From: Bradyrhizobium sp. CB1015
GTDB lineage: Bacteria > Pseudomonadota > Alphaproteobacteria > Rhizobiales > Xanthobacteraceae
DNA length: 64,000 nt
Assembly (NCBI RefSeq): GCF_025200925.1
Contig: NZ_CP104174.1
Span: 7,881,001 to 7,945,000, forward strand
Direction of reading: 5' to 3'
Part shown: positions 25,713 through 34,368 of the stretch, one piece after another
How positions within the stretch are numbered: position 1 is the first letter of the stretch
Layout: every line of letters starts with the position of its first letter
Made by a program: the position numbers and the translations under genes
The notes under the pieces: model-generated
Databases searched by the model: none
What the model was told of the DNA's origin: nothing
What the model saw: the letters and a program-made list of their open reading frames with translations, nothing else

Positions 25713-26612
25713 ATGACTGCCAGATTGCCTTCCCTGAACGGATTGCGGGCGTTCGAGGCCGCCGCGCGCCATCTCAGCTTCACGCTCGCAGCCAGCGAGC
25801 TGAACGTGACCCAGACCGCGATCAGCCATCAGATCCGCAGGCTGGAGGAGGAGCTCGGGATCCGCCTGTTCATCCGGCAGAACCGCGCGCTGGCGCTGAC
25901 GCCGGAGGCGCGCGACTATTTGCCGGGCGTGCGCGCCGCCTTCAACGATTTGCGCCTGGCCACCGACCGTCTCTTGCGCAAGGACGACGACAAGGTGCTG
26001 ACGGTGTCGACGCTGGCCTCGCTCGCGGCCAAATGGCTGCTGCCGCGGCTGACCGACTTCCAGGAGCAGCATCCCGGCATCGACGTGCGCATCACCACCT
26101 CGACCAGCCTCGTCGATTTCCAACGCGACAATGTCGATGCCGCGATCCGCTACGGCCGCGGCCAGTGGCCGGGCGTGCGCGCCGACTGGCTGATGGCGGA
26201 CGAGCTGTTTCCGGTGTGCAGCCCCGCGCTGCTGCGCGGCGACAAGCCGCTGCGCCGCCCCGAGGACCTGCGCAACCATCCGCTGCTGCACACTTCGAGC
26301 ACTAACAGCGACGACTGGCGGCTGTGGCTGACCGCGGCGGGCCTGCCGGCCGATATCGCGCGGCATCCCGGCATCACCTTCGATATGATCTTCATGACCA
26401 TCCAGGCGGCGATCGACGGCATCGGCGTCGCGATGGGACGGACCTCCTACGTGCAGGACGACATCGCCAAAGGCCGGCTCGTTGTGCCGTTCAAGATCGC
26501 CCTTCCCGCGGACGCCGGCTTCTACCTGGTTGCACCCGAGGGCCGCCGCGAGGCGCCGAAGCTTGCCGCGTTCCGCCAATGGGTGCTCGCGGCGGCGCAG
26601 AATAAAGCCTGA
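25713..26612 (+). CDS. LysR-family regulator, GcvA-like
   Basis: 299 aa. N-terminal winged helix PSLNGLRAFEAAARHLSFTL, SELNVTQTAISHQIRRLEEE, typical of the GcvA/AmpR group. The C-terminal periplasmic-binding-like effector domain has KVLTVSTLASLAAKWLLPRL, STSLVDFQRDNVDAAIRYGR and MGRTSYVQDDIAKGRLVVPF. No strong Shine-Dalgarno is seen at ATG 25713. The likely target is its own promoter and the divergent DUF1127/GNAT pair, by position only. Confidence 0.93.
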   Translation: MTARLPSLNGLRAFEAAARHLSFTLAASELNVTQTAISHQIRRLEEELGIRLFIRQNRALALTPEARDYLPGVRAAFNDLRLATDRLLRKDDDKVLTVSTLASLAAKWLLPRLTDFQEQHPGIDVRITTSTSLVDFQRDNVDAAIRYGRGQWPGVRADWLMADELFPVCSPALLRGDKPLRRPEDLRNHPLLHTSSTNSDDWRLWLTAAGLPADIARHPGITFDMIFMTIQAAIDGIGVAMGRTSYVQDDIAKGRLVVPFKIALPADAGFYLVAPEGRREAPKLAAFRQWVLAAAQNKA

Positions 26613-26655
26613 AAATCATTCCTCCGGAAAAGCGGTTGTCTCTGTCGCCGCCCTT

Positions 26656-26816
26656 CACCCTCCCCTGGAGGGGGAGGGTCGCTTCGCATGGAGCAAAGCG
26701 AAATGCGAAGCGGGGTGGGGTGAAGGTCTCTCCGCATCGAGCACTGCCCGCGGGGAGAGATCACCCCACCCCGCTCGCGCTTCGCGCGATCGACCCTCCC
26801 CCTCCAGGGGAGGGTG
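26656..26816. repeat. Palindromic intergenic repeat, family D
   Basis: caccctcccctggaggggg ... ccccctccaggggagggtg, with gcttcgcatggagcaaagcg and atcaccccaccccgctcgcg inside. Near-identical to 56928-57087. It lies between convergent LysR and Rieske genes. Confidence 0.85.
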
Positions 26817-26828
26817 AACAGATGCCGC

Positions 26829-27242
26829 CTACAGCTCCACCACCACGTAATCGCTCTCGACTTTCACCGGAATCGTCTCGGCGACATACGGTCCCTTCAC
26901 CACGCTTGCGCCCGGCTCGACATGGGCGGGATAGGCTTTCACGCGGAAGCGGCGGGGATCGCAATAGGACTGGCCGGTGCGGATATCGAACTCCCAGCCG
27001 TGCCAGGGGCACCGGATGATCTCACCTAACTTGGTGTATTCGATCTCGCCGGGATTGCTCGACTGTGCGAGACCGATCAGCGGGCCCTCGCACAGCGCCG
27101 CGCCCTGATGCGGGCAGCGGTTCATCAGGCCGAAATATTCGCCCTTGATGTTGAAGACCGCGATCGGCCGCCCGTCGATCTCCAGGAATTTTCGCGTGCC
27201 GGGCGGAAGTTCATCCACTGGCGCAATGACGTGCCGCGCCAT
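26829..27242 (-). CDS. Rieske [2Fe-2S] ferredoxin-like protein
   Basis: About 137-aa Rieske domain. Cluster ligands are CPHQGAALC (Cys-x-His) and CPWHGWEFD (Cys-x2-His). The rest of the fold is visible (RFRVKAYPAHVEPGASVV). Family members deliver electrons to oxygenases or act within multi-component enzymes. The start codon overlaps the stop of the upstream amidohydrolase (TGATG), so translation is coupled. No oxygenase alpha subunit is encoded nearby, which makes its partner unclear; the two amidohydrolases are the only obvious companions. Confidence 0.93.
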   Translation of the reverse strand: MARHVIAPVDELPPGTRKFLEIDGRPIAVFNIKGEYFGLMNRCPHQGAALCEGPLIGLAQSSNPGEIEYTKLGEIIRCPWHGWEFDIRTGQSYCDPRRFRVKAYPAHVEPGASVVKGPYVAETIPVKVESDYVVVEL

Positions 27243-28351
27243 CAATTGATTCCGTACAGCTTCTTCGCGTTGCCGAGATAGAACGCTTCGCGATTGGCTT
27301 CGCTGACGCCCGCCGGCAGCACGCGCGAGGGCTCGTCATAGTCCCAATGCGGATAATCGGTCGCGAACAGCAGCTTGTCCCAGCCTATCCATTTGATGAC
27401 GTCGAACAGATCCTCGCGGCTCTCAGGATCCTCCATCGGCTGCGTGGTCCACCACACCTGCTCGCGAATATACTCCGACGGCGGCCGCTTCACATGCGGC
27501 ACCTCGCTCCTGAGCCGCTGCCAGGCCTTGTCGAGCCGCCATGCCAGCGACGGCGCCCAGCCGAAGCCGGCCTCGATCATCACCATCTTCAGTTTTGGGA
27601 AGCGCTCGAACACGCCCTCCAAAACCAGGCTCGCCAGCGCCGATTGCTGGCACTGCGAATGCCCGACCATCTCCTCGATGTAATAGGACGGCCAGCCCGA
27701 CGGCGTGATCGGGTTGCCGCCGAAGCCGAAGGCGTGCACGCCAACGGGGAGCCCCGCTTCTTCCGCGGCCTGATAGATCGGCCAATAGCGGCGCTGGCCG
27801 AGCGGCTCGACGTTGCGGCTGAGCAGCAGCACCTGCACGAAGTTCTTGTCGCCGGCGCGCTCGCGGATTTCGGCGGCGGCCGAAAGTCCATCCTCATTGC
27901 CGACGACGATGGAGGCTTTCAGCCGCTTGTCCTTGCTGGTCCATTTGTCGATCTGCCAGTCGTTGATCGCCGAGCATAACGCTGCCGAGAGCTCGTGATT
28001 ACGGATGCCCTGCCCGGTGTTGAGCGGATTGAGCACGCCCAGCTGCACGTTGTTGGGATCGAGCAGCTGCTTCTGCATGAAGGCGAGCGAGGAGCCCTGC
28101 GGGCCGCCTTCCGGCGGATAGGCATCGCGGCGCGAGGCGTTGGGCTGCGCCTTCGGATAGGGCGGGCCTTCCATCATGCCCTGATAGGCATGGACGCCGT
28201 AGACTTCGAGATGATGCTGCCAGCGTTTGGCGAGGTAGGGATAAAGCTCGGTTCGGGTCGCGCGTGCCGGATGGATGTCGCAGTCCGCGATTGCGGTTTT
28301 GACGGTCAGCGGGGAAGCGGCTTCTTGGTTCTCGCGGAACTGGATATTCAT
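27242..28351 (-). CDS. Amidohydrolase (ACMSD-like metal-dependent TIM-barrel)
   Basis: 369-aa amidohydrolase-2 family enzyme. Metal-binding N-terminal AIADCDIHPARAT (D-x-H), barrel His in GLPVGVHAFGFGG, EMVGHSQCQQSALASL, MIEAGFGWAPSLAWRLDKAW and metal-binding Asp in LLFATDYPHWDYDEPS. Relatives are decarboxylases or hydrolases such as ACMSD and gamma-resorcylate decarboxylase. AGGAGG precedes ATG 28351. It overlaps the Rieske start and lies 25 bp downstream of its paralog at 28377, making a three-gene operon. Confidence 0.92.
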   Translation of the reverse strand: MNIQFRENQEAASPLTVKTAIADCDIHPARATRTELYPYLAKRWQHHLEVYGVHAYQGMMEGPPYPKAQPNASRRDAYPPEGGPQGSSLAFMQKQLLDPNNVQLGVLNPLNTGQGIRNHELSAALCSAINDWQIDKWTSKDKRLKASIVVGNEDGLSAAAEIRERAGDKNFVQVLLLSRNVEPLGQRRYWPIYQAAEEAGLPVGVHAFGFGGNPITPSGWPSYYIEEMVGHSQCQQSALASLVLEGVFERFPKLKMVMIEAGFGWAPSLAWRLDKAWQRLRSEVPHVKRPPSEYIREQVWWTTQPMEDPESREDLFDVIKWIGWDKLLFATDYPHWDYDEPSRVLPAGVSEANREAFYLGNAKKLYGIN

Positions 28352-28376
28352 CGCCTTGCCTCCTTTGGCAGCGGGC

Positions 28377-29435
28377 TCATTTCAGGCGAGGATAGGTTGC
28401 ATGCGGATTGTCGATCATGATCTTGCGCACGAGATCGGGGGACAGACCTTCGGGCAGCGCGTCCTGGCCGTCGAACTGCCAGTGCGGATAGTCCGTGGAG
28501 AATAAGACCAATTCGTCCGACTGCATATGCTCAAACAGGCGAATTAATGTCTCCGGTTCCGGCGGCGCATCAAATGGCTGTAACGAGAAGCGGATGTTGC
28601 TGCGCACAATCTCCAGCGGCGCGCGATCGACCCACGGCGTCTCCATCCGCACCCCGCGCCAGAACTTGTGCAGGCGCCAGAGATAGGGCGCGATCCAGGA
28701 CACGCCGGACTCCAGCATCACCATTTTCAGCCGCGGATATTTGGCGAACACGCCCTCGACGATCAGGCTGGTGAGCTGGGTTTGGAACGCCTGGGCCTGC
28801 CCGACATAATCCTCGATGTGATAGGACCCCCAGCCCACGGCGGTCGGCGGATTGTGATAGGCGGAACCGGCGTGGACGCCGACCGGGAGTTCCAGACGTT
28901 CCGCGGCCTCGTAGATCGGCCACAGCGCGCGCTTGCCGAGCGGCGTATCGCCCATCACCAGCATCAGCACCTGCACGAAGCGCTTGTCCTGTGCGCAGCG
29001 CTCGATCTCGGCAACGGCTTTCTCGACGCTTTGCGTGGGAATCACGATGGAGCCACGCAGCCGCGCATCGCGATCGAGCCATTCCTTCGCCAGCCAATCG
29101 TTCAGCGCGCGGCAGAAGGCCGCCTGCATGTCTTCCGAAAACACCATCTGCACGCCATAGAGCGGATTGCAGATCGCATGCTTCAGCTGGAAAGGATCGA
29201 GCACGTGACGCTGCATGGCCTCCAGACTCTCGCCGGGCTTGCCGGTCTCGGGCCGCCAGTCCGGCCGCGCGGTGATCGGCGAATTCCGCGGATAGGATTG
29301 CGAGATAAGGTCGACCATGCCGCGCGTCGTCACCTGATCGCGCCAATAATCGTTCAGGTAAGGCAGCAGGCTGGTCAGATGCGGCACGGCCGGATGCACG
29401 TCGCAATCGATGCCGCCGGCGATCAGGGACGCCAT
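28377..29435 (-). CDS. Amidohydrolase (paralog of 27242)
   Basis: 352-aa amidohydrolase-2 protein. IDCDVHPAVPHLTSLLPYL gives the metal-binding D-x-H; LPVGVHAGSAYHNPP the barrel His; MVMLESGVSWIAPYLWRLHK and LVLFSTDYPHWQFDGQDALP match the neighbouring paralog. It shares DYVGQAQAFQTQL with EMVGHSQCQQSAL at the same place, where His is replaced by Gln, so metal geometry or mechanism may differ. ATG 29435 with aagggag is chosen; the longer ORF adds 69 residues of antisense-like sequence. First gene of the operon, divergent from the CinA-domain gene. Confidence 0.9.
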   Translation of the reverse strand: MASLIAGGIDCDVHPAVPHLTSLLPYLNDYWRDQVTTRGMVDLISQSYPRNSPITARPDWRPETGKPGESLEAMQRHVLDPFQLKHAICNPLYGVQMVFSEDMQAAFCRALNDWLAKEWLDRDARLRGSIVIPTQSVEKAVAEIERCAQDKRFVQVLMLVMGDTPLGKRALWPIYEAAERLELPVGVHAGSAYHNPPTAVGWGSYHIEDYVGQAQAFQTQLTSLIVEGVFAKYPRLKMVMLESGVSWIAPYLWRLHKFWRGVRMETPWVDRAPLEIVRSNIRFSLQPFDAPPEPETLIRLFEHMQSDELVLFSTDYPHWQFDGQDALPEGLSPDLVRKIMIDNPHATYPRLK

Positions 29436-29577
29436 CACGTCTCCCTTCTCACGTTTCCTCGCATGTCTCTTGTCCCCTCCATTCAAGCAGGCCTGCCCGC
29501 CGCCCGCAACTCGGCCAAGCCTCCTGTCATATGCTAGGAAGGCTGAGCTCGGTTGCGAACGAATGAGGGGTTGCGAA

Positions 29578-30060
29578 ATGAAAGAGCTCGTCGGCATTGC
29601 GGAACAGGTTGCCGCCAAACTGATCGCGCGCAAACAGACCATTGCCGTCGCGGAATCCTCCGCCGGCGGCTTGATCGCCGCCAGCCTGCTCGCGGTGCGC
29701 GGCGCATCCGCCTATTTCCTCGGTGGCGCGGTGGTCTATACCCGCGATGCCAGGCGCGTGCTGATGGATATTTCGGACGAAGGAATGAAGGGCTTTCGGT
29801 CCTCGTCCGAGCCCTATGCACAATTGCTGGCCGAGCAGATGCGAACGCGCTTTGACAGCGATTGGGGCCTGTCCGAGACCGGCGCTGCCGGCCCCACCGG
29901 CAACCGCTATGGCGATGCCGCCGGCCACAGCTGCATGGCGGTTGCGGGACCTGCGTCAGAGGTGATGACGCTGGAGACGGGAAGCAACGACCGGTTCGGC
30001 AACATGCAGGTGTTTGCCGCGACGGCGCTGCGGTTGTTGTTGAGGAAGCTGGAGGGGTGA
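29578..30060 (+). CDS. CinA C-terminal-domain protein (PncC-like nicotinamide-nucleotide amidase)
   Basis: 160-aa stand-alone CinA C-terminal domain. TIAVAESSAGGLIAASLLAV is the active-site region, followed by ASAYFLGGAVVYTRDARRVL and GLSETGAAGPTGNRYGDAAG in place of the usual GISGIAGPxGG. Known PncC enzymes deamidate nicotinamide mononucleotide to recycle NAD. The variation in the second loop leaves the exact activity open. ATG 29578 follows gagggg. No signal peptide. Monocistronic, followed by a family E repeat. Confidence 0.88.
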   Translation: MKELVGIAEQVAAKLIARKQTIAVAESSAGGLIAASLLAVRGASAYFLGGAVVYTRDARRVLMDISDEGMKGFRSSSEPYAQLLAEQMRTRFDSDWGLSETGAAGPTGNRYGDAAGHSCMAVAGPASEVMTLETGSNDRFGNMQVFAATALRLLLRKLEG

Positions 30061-30093
30061 GCCGCTGTTGGCAGCGAGTGCACTTTTAGAACC

Positions 30094-30220
30094 GTCATCC
30101 TGAGGTGCGAGACACGTGGCGCAACGCGACACGTGGGGAGCCTCGAAGGATGAACGGCCCAGATACAGCCGGGCCGTCGCCCTTCGAGGGCCGCTGAAGA
30201 AGCGGCCGCCTCAGGGTGAC
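30094..30220. repeat. Palindromic intergenic repeat, family E
   Basis: gtcatcctgaggtgcgagac ... ccgcctcagggtgac, with the direct/inverted pair cacgtggcgcaacgcgacacgtg and an inner cggcccagatacagccgggccg hairpin. It lies between convergent genes. Confidence 0.8.
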
Positions 30221-30251
30221 GGCGAGGGATTGTGCTCGCGGCGAGGTCCAT

Positions 30252-30527
30252 TCACCGTCCCAAATGCCGCATGAAAATCCGCACCACATAGCCCGGGAAG
30301 CGCGGCGCCTCGTCATAGAGATCCGACGCGATCCGCTCGATGGTCTCGCGCAGCGACAGGAATTGCGCCTGACGCGCGCTGCTTTCGGTGCCCTGCATGC
30401 CCGCGAGCTCGTCCATCGCGGCGTCGCTGATCTGGCACTGCACGACCTCACCGTCGTTCAGCATGGTGAAGCGAAAGGCCAGCCGTTCCAGATCATGGCC
30501 AATGATCTTGTCGCGCGTGAGCGGCAT
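30252..30527 (-). CDS. DUF1488-like small protein
   Basis: 91 aa from ATG 30527, which has gggac about 7 nt upstream. The open frame extends further to ATG 30605/30614 without a ribosome-binding site, so a longer form of up to 120 aa is possible. The sequence RLAFRFTMLNDGEVVQCQIS, then DAAMDELAG resembles DUF1488 proteins (aromatic/Phe strand, dg-x-V-x-C-x-I-s). The rest is helical (FLSLRETIERIASDLYDEAP). Function unknown. It lies downstream of the TPR gene on the same strand. Confidence 0.65.
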   Translation of the reverse strand: MPLTRDKIIGHDLERLAFRFTMLNDGEVVQCQISDAAMDELAGMQGTESSARQAQFLSLRETIERIASDLYDEAPRFPGYVVRIFMRHLGR

Positions 30528-30662
30528 CAAATCGTCCCGGTCGAGCCCCCGAACGGGACAATGCGGAAAATCTGGCGCCTTGTCACTATCGGAGCCAAAG
30601 GACATGGCTATCATCTGAAACCCGTCAGCAGCACGGCTCGATGAGCCGGCTGCGCTCCAGCC

Positions 30663-31274
30663 TCAGTAGACGAGCGCAGAGCCTGTCGGCTGATCCAGTG
30701 CCGCAGCCAGGGATCTATACTCCTGGCAATCGGTTCCGCAGATCGACGCAATCCGGCCGAGGTGATAGAGCGCTTGCTCGCGATTGCCGCGCTCGAGCTG
30801 CCACAGTCCATAATATTGCCACGTCAGCACGTGGTTCGGATCGGCCTTCAATGCGCGCTCGTACCAGGCCTGGGACTGCTCGTAGTCGCCGAGCTTGCGA
30901 TAAGAGTAACCAATCAGGTTGGCGACGTTCGGATGGTCGTCATGGCCAAGCGACTTCAATTGCGCGATCGCGGCAGCATAGTCGTTGCGCCCGTAGATGG
31001 TGTCATAGGCCATACGGTAGCCGGCCGCGAATGCAGGATCGCCGATGCTGGACTGGTTGTTCGGCTTCTTGCCTTTGTGTGTGGACTTGGCGGCCGGGCG
31101 CTTCGGATAGGTTGGCTCCGGCTTCTGATCCGAATAGGTGCTGGCAAAAGGATCCGTGCCGGGGCCGCCGCCACCACCTCCGCCACCGCCGCCCCCCGCG
31201 GCAAGGGCCGGCGGGCTCAACAATGCTGCCGCAAACGTACCCAGCGCGACGAGTCTGATCATTGCTGTGATCAT
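30663..31274 (-). CDS. Secreted tetratricopeptide-repeat protein with poly-Gly tract
   Basis: 203 aa. Signal peptide MITAMIRLVALGTFAAALLS-PPALA, immediately followed by a run of 11-12 glycines (codons around 31160-31200), then a basic Pro/Lys linker (PTYPKRPAAKSTHKGKKPNN). TPR helices begin near residue 100: YAAAIAQLKSLG, NVANLIGYSYRKLGDYEQSQ and YYGLWQLERGNREQALYHLG. Two Cys (ICGTDC) at the C-terminal end could form a disulphide. ATG 31274 has aggaga; the longer ORF adds 26 residues. Probably periplasmic; role unknown. Confidence 0.85.
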   Translation of the reverse strand: MITAMIRLVALGTFAAALLSPPALAAGGGGGGGGGGGPGTDPFASTYSDQKPEPTYPKRPAAKSTHKGKKPNNQSSIGDPAFAAGYRMAYDTIYGRNDYAAAIAQLKSLGHDDHPNVANLIGYSYRKLGDYEQSQAWYERALKADPNHVLTWQYYGLWQLERGNREQALYHLGRIASICGTDCQEYRSLAAALDQPTGSALVY

Positions 31275-31391
31275 GTCTGTCTCCTGTACTGCTTCGAGCG
31301 CCCCGGACGAGGTGATAACCCTGCCTTGGCGACAATATTCCAGGCGCTGCATTCACGGAGACGTCAGCGTTCGTACGACAGCTCTGTTGCC

Positions 31392-32861
31392 CTACTGGAA
31401 CGCCACTTCGGCGAAGCTGCGGAGCTTGCGCGAATGCAGCCGCTCCGATTCCTGCTGCTTGAGCCGCTCCAGCGCCTTCAGGCCGATCTCGAGATGCTGA
31501 CCGACACGGCGGCGGTAGAATTCGCTGGCCATGCCCGCGAGCTTGATCTCGCCGTGCAGCGGCTTGTCGGAGACGCACAGCAGCGTGCCGTAGGGCACGC
31601 GGAAGCGGTAGCCGTTGGCGGCGATCGCGGCCGATTCCATGTCGAGCGCGACCGCGCGCGACTGCGACAGGCGGCGGATCACCTCCCGCCCGGAAATCTC
31701 CCAATTGCGGTTGTCGACGCTCGCGACCGTGCCCGTGCGCATCAGGCGCTTGAGCTCGAAGCCTTCGAGCCCGGTGACGTCCTCGACCGCCTCCTCGAGC
31801 GCAACCTGCATCTCGGCCAGCGCCGGGATCGGCACCCACAGCGGCAGCTCGCGATCGAGCACATGGTCCTCGCGCACATAGCCGTGCGCGAGCACGTAGT
31901 CGCCGAGGCGCTGCGTGTTGCGCAGGCCGGCGCAATGGCCGAGCATCAGCCAGGCATGCGGCCGCAGCACCGCGACGTGGTCGGTGACGTTGCGCGCATT
32001 GGAGGGACCGGTGCCGATGTTGATCAGCGTGATGCCGCGATAGCCGGGTGCGACCAGGTGGAAGGCCGGCATCTGCGGTGCGCGAGCCGGCGCGGTGCCG
32101 GTGATGGCGCCGCCGCTGTTCGTGATCACGTTGCCCGGCGCGACGAAAGCATCGAGCCCGGCTTCGCCGGACTGCAGCCGCTGCTGGCACGCTTGCGCGA
32201 AGGCGTCGACATAGAACTGGTAGTTGGTGAAGATGACGAAGTTCTGGAAATATTCGGGATCGGTGCCGGTGTAGTGATAGAGCCGGCGCAGCGAGTAATC
32301 GACGCGGGCGGCGCGGAACAGGGATAGCGGCTCCGGCGCGCCCGGCTGGAGCTCGAAGGTGCCGTCGGCGATCGAATCGTCCATGGTCGCGAGATCGGGC
32401 ACGTCGAACGCGTCGCGCAGCGAGCGTGTGACGAGCGAATTCTCGCTGGTGGTGATGGCGGCTTCGATATTGATGTCGCGGCGATAGGCGAAGTGGATCG
32501 GGATCGGCTCGGCGGATTCGCCGATCTCGACGGGCACGCCGTGGTTCTGGATCAAGAGGCCGATCTGCTCGGTGAGATAGCTGCGGAACAGATCCGGCCG
32601 CGTCACGCTGGTTTCATGCACGCCGGGCCCGGCGACGAAGCCATAAGCGAGACGCGAGTCCAGCCGCGCATGCGTCGCGGTGGTGAGACGGACGAAGGGA
32701 TAATAGGCGCGAACCCGCGTCGTGATCGCTTCGCCGTTGACGTAAGCATCGAACCGGTCGCGCAGGAATTTTGTGTTGCGCTCGTAGATTTCCTCGAGGC
32801 GGGCAACGGCGAGGTCCGCGTCGGTGAAGGATTGGGTGGCGATGGAGGGAGGGGACTGCAT
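31392..32861 (-). CDS. amn: AMP nucleosidase
   Basis: 489-aa enzyme hydrolysing AMP to adenine and ribose 5-phosphate. N-terminal Amn domain (VARLEEIYERNTKFLRDRFD, RAYYPFVRLTTATHARLDSR, EIGESAEPIPIHFAYRRDIN). The C-terminal nucleoside-phosphorylase-like domain has GYRGITLINIGTGPSNARN, HAWLMLGHCAGLRNTQRLGD and VALDMESAAIAANGYRFRVP, where DMES holds the nucleoside-binding Glu. C-terminal FYRRRVGQHLEIGLKALERL. Length equals the bacterial family (~480-490). ATG 32861 matches known N-termini; an upstream in-frame extension is derived from the adjacent repeat. Confidence 0.95.
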   Translation of the reverse strand: MQSPPSIATQSFTDADLAVARLEEIYERNTKFLRDRFDAYVNGEAITTRVRAYYPFVRLTTATHARLDSRLAYGFVAGPGVHETSVTRPDLFRSYLTEQIGLLIQNHGVPVEIGESAEPIPIHFAYRRDINIEAAITTSENSLVTRSLRDAFDVPDLATMDDSIADGTFELQPGAPEPLSLFRAARVDYSLRRLYHYTGTDPEYFQNFVIFTNYQFYVDAFAQACQQRLQSGEAGLDAFVAPGNVITNSGGAITGTAPARAPQMPAFHLVAPGYRGITLINIGTGPSNARNVTDHVAVLRPHAWLMLGHCAGLRNTQRLGDYVLAHGYVREDHVLDRELPLWVPIPALAEMQVALEEAVEDVTGLEGFELKRLMRTGTVASVDNRNWEISGREVIRRLSQSRAVALDMESAAIAANGYRFRVPYGTLLCVSDKPLHGEIKLAGMASEFYRRRVGQHLEIGLKALERLKQQESERLHSRKLRSFAEVAFQ

Positions 32862-32918
32862 GGTTCGACCGCCGTGTTGCTGCTTGCCATCGCAGTATAG
32901 CAAACTGACAGCCAAGTC

Positions 32919-32997
32919 GTCATTGCGAGCGCAGCAAAGCAATCCAGAAATCTCGCCGCGGAGACAGACTGGATTGCTTCGCTACGCTCGCAATGAC
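32919..32997. repeat. Palindromic intergenic repeat, family B
   Basis: gtcattgcgagcgcagcaaa with inverted ttcgctacgctcgcaatgac, and the aatcca/tggatt pair inside. It lies between amn and the type I secretion adaptor, both on the minus strand. Confidence 0.85.
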
Positions 32998-33023
32998 GAG
33001 GGAAGATGACGCGCTTTCGCGCG

Positions 33024-34358
33024 TCACTTCTCGCGGAACGCCCGCATCAGCTGGTCGTGCAGCGGCTTCATCAGATAGGACAGCATGGTGCGGTCGCCGG
33101 TCTGGACGAAGGCTTCCACGGGCATGCCGGGAATCAGCTTGACGTCGCCGAGCCGGGCGAGCTCCTCGGCCGGCATCGAGACGCGGATGGTGTAATAGCC
33201 CTGGCCGGTGCGCTGGTCGGTGGTGACGTCGGGCGAGACGCGGCTGACGACGCCGTTGAGCTCCGGCGTGGTGCGCTGGTTGAATGCGGACAGGCGCAGC
33301 AACGTCTTCTGGCCGATCTGGAGCTTGTCGATGTCGACCGGATTGACCTTGGCCTCGACCTGGAGATCGTCGGCCTGCGGCACGATCAGCATCAAGGTAT
33401 CGCCGGCGGTGACGACGCCGCCGATCGTGTGCACCGTCGATTGCAGCACCATGCCGTCCTGCGGCGCGCGGATGTCGACGCGGCGGAGCTGGTCTTCGGC
33501 CGCGACCTTGCGCTCGATCAGCTCGCCGATCTTGTCGTTGGTCTCGCGCAGGTCCTTGGAGACCTCGCTGACCACGTCCTTGTCGATCTGGATGATCTGC
33601 AGCTCGGTCTCGGTGATCTTGCCCTTGGCCTGGGCGCGCGAGGCGATGTACTGCGCGCGCTCGCCGTTGAGGCGGGCCGAGTCGCGCTCGAGCTGGGTCA
33701 GGCGCGAGATCTGCACCAGGCGCTTGTCGTAGAGCTCGCGCACGCCGGTCAGCTCGTTCTGCACCAGCGCGATCTCCTGGTCCTTGGCCTTCTCCTGGGC
33801 GCTGAGACCGGCGATCTCCTCGTTGAGCTGCGTGATGCGCTCGCGCAGCTGCGCCTTCTGCCCGGTGCGGCCGTTGACGCGGACGTCGAACAGCTTGGTT
33901 TCAGCGGCGAGCAGCGCCTTGACGTCAGGATCGCCCGCCCGCTCGATCAGCGTTTGCGGGAATTCGATCCGGTCGAGACCGCGCTGCTCGGCCTGCAGTC
34001 GCGCCGCACGCGCCTGCGCGGCGTCGAGGTTCTTGGTGACGATGGCAAGGTTGGCCTTGGTGACGGTGTCGTCGAGGCGCACCACGATGTCGCCGGACTT
34101 GACCAGGTCGCCGTCGCGGGCGCGCACCTCGCCGACCACGCCGCCGGTCGGATGCTGCACCTTCTTGACGTTGGATTCGACCACGATCTGGCCCGGCGCG
34201 ATCAGCGCGCCCGAGATCAGGACGGTCGAGGCCCAGCCACCGAGGCCGACGACCAGGACCACCACGATCACAAGGCCGAGCATCAGGTGAAACTTGATGG
34301 AGTCGCGTACGGTCTTCTTCGCGGCCGCCTTCGTGCCGCCGATGGCCATCGTGCTCAT
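33024..34358 (-). CDS. HlyD-family type I secretion periplasmic adaptor
   Basis: 444-aa membrane-fusion protein. A short cytoplasmic tail is followed by one transmembrane helix (LMLGLVIVVVLVVGLGGWAS). Then come the first lipoyl half (GQIVVESNVKKVQHPTGGVV, VGEVRARDGDLVKSGDIVVR), a long alpha-helical hairpin (~residues 110-290, heptad-like KDQEIALVQNELTGVRELYD), the second lipoyl half (RRVDIRAPQDGMVLQSTVHT) and the C-terminal beta domain (KLIPGMPVEAFVQTGDRTML). It pairs with the ABC transporter at 34369 (10-bp gap) to export unfolded substrates. Neither a TolC-like channel nor an RTX substrate is visible here. Confidence 0.95.
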   Translation of the reverse strand: MSTMAIGGTKAAAKKTVRDSIKFHLMLGLVIVVVLVVGLGGWASTVLISGALIAPGQIVVESNVKKVQHPTGGVVGEVRARDGDLVKSGDIVVRLDDTVTKANLAIVTKNLDAAQARAARLQAEQRGLDRIEFPQTLIERAGDPDVKALLAAETKLFDVRVNGRTGQKAQLRERITQLNEEIAGLSAQEKAKDQEIALVQNELTGVRELYDKRLVQISRLTQLERDSARLNGERAQYIASRAQAKGKITETELQIIQIDKDVVSEVSKDLRETNDKIGELIERKVAAEDQLRRVDIRAPQDGMVLQSTVHTIGGVVTAGDTLMLIVPQADDLQVEAKVNPVDIDKLQIGQKTLLRLSAFNQRTTPELNGVVSRVSPDVTTDQRTGQGYYTIRVSMPAEELARLGDVKLIPGMPVEAFVQTGDRTMLSYLMKPLHDQLMRAFREK

Positions 34359-34368
34359 GGCTTCGTGC

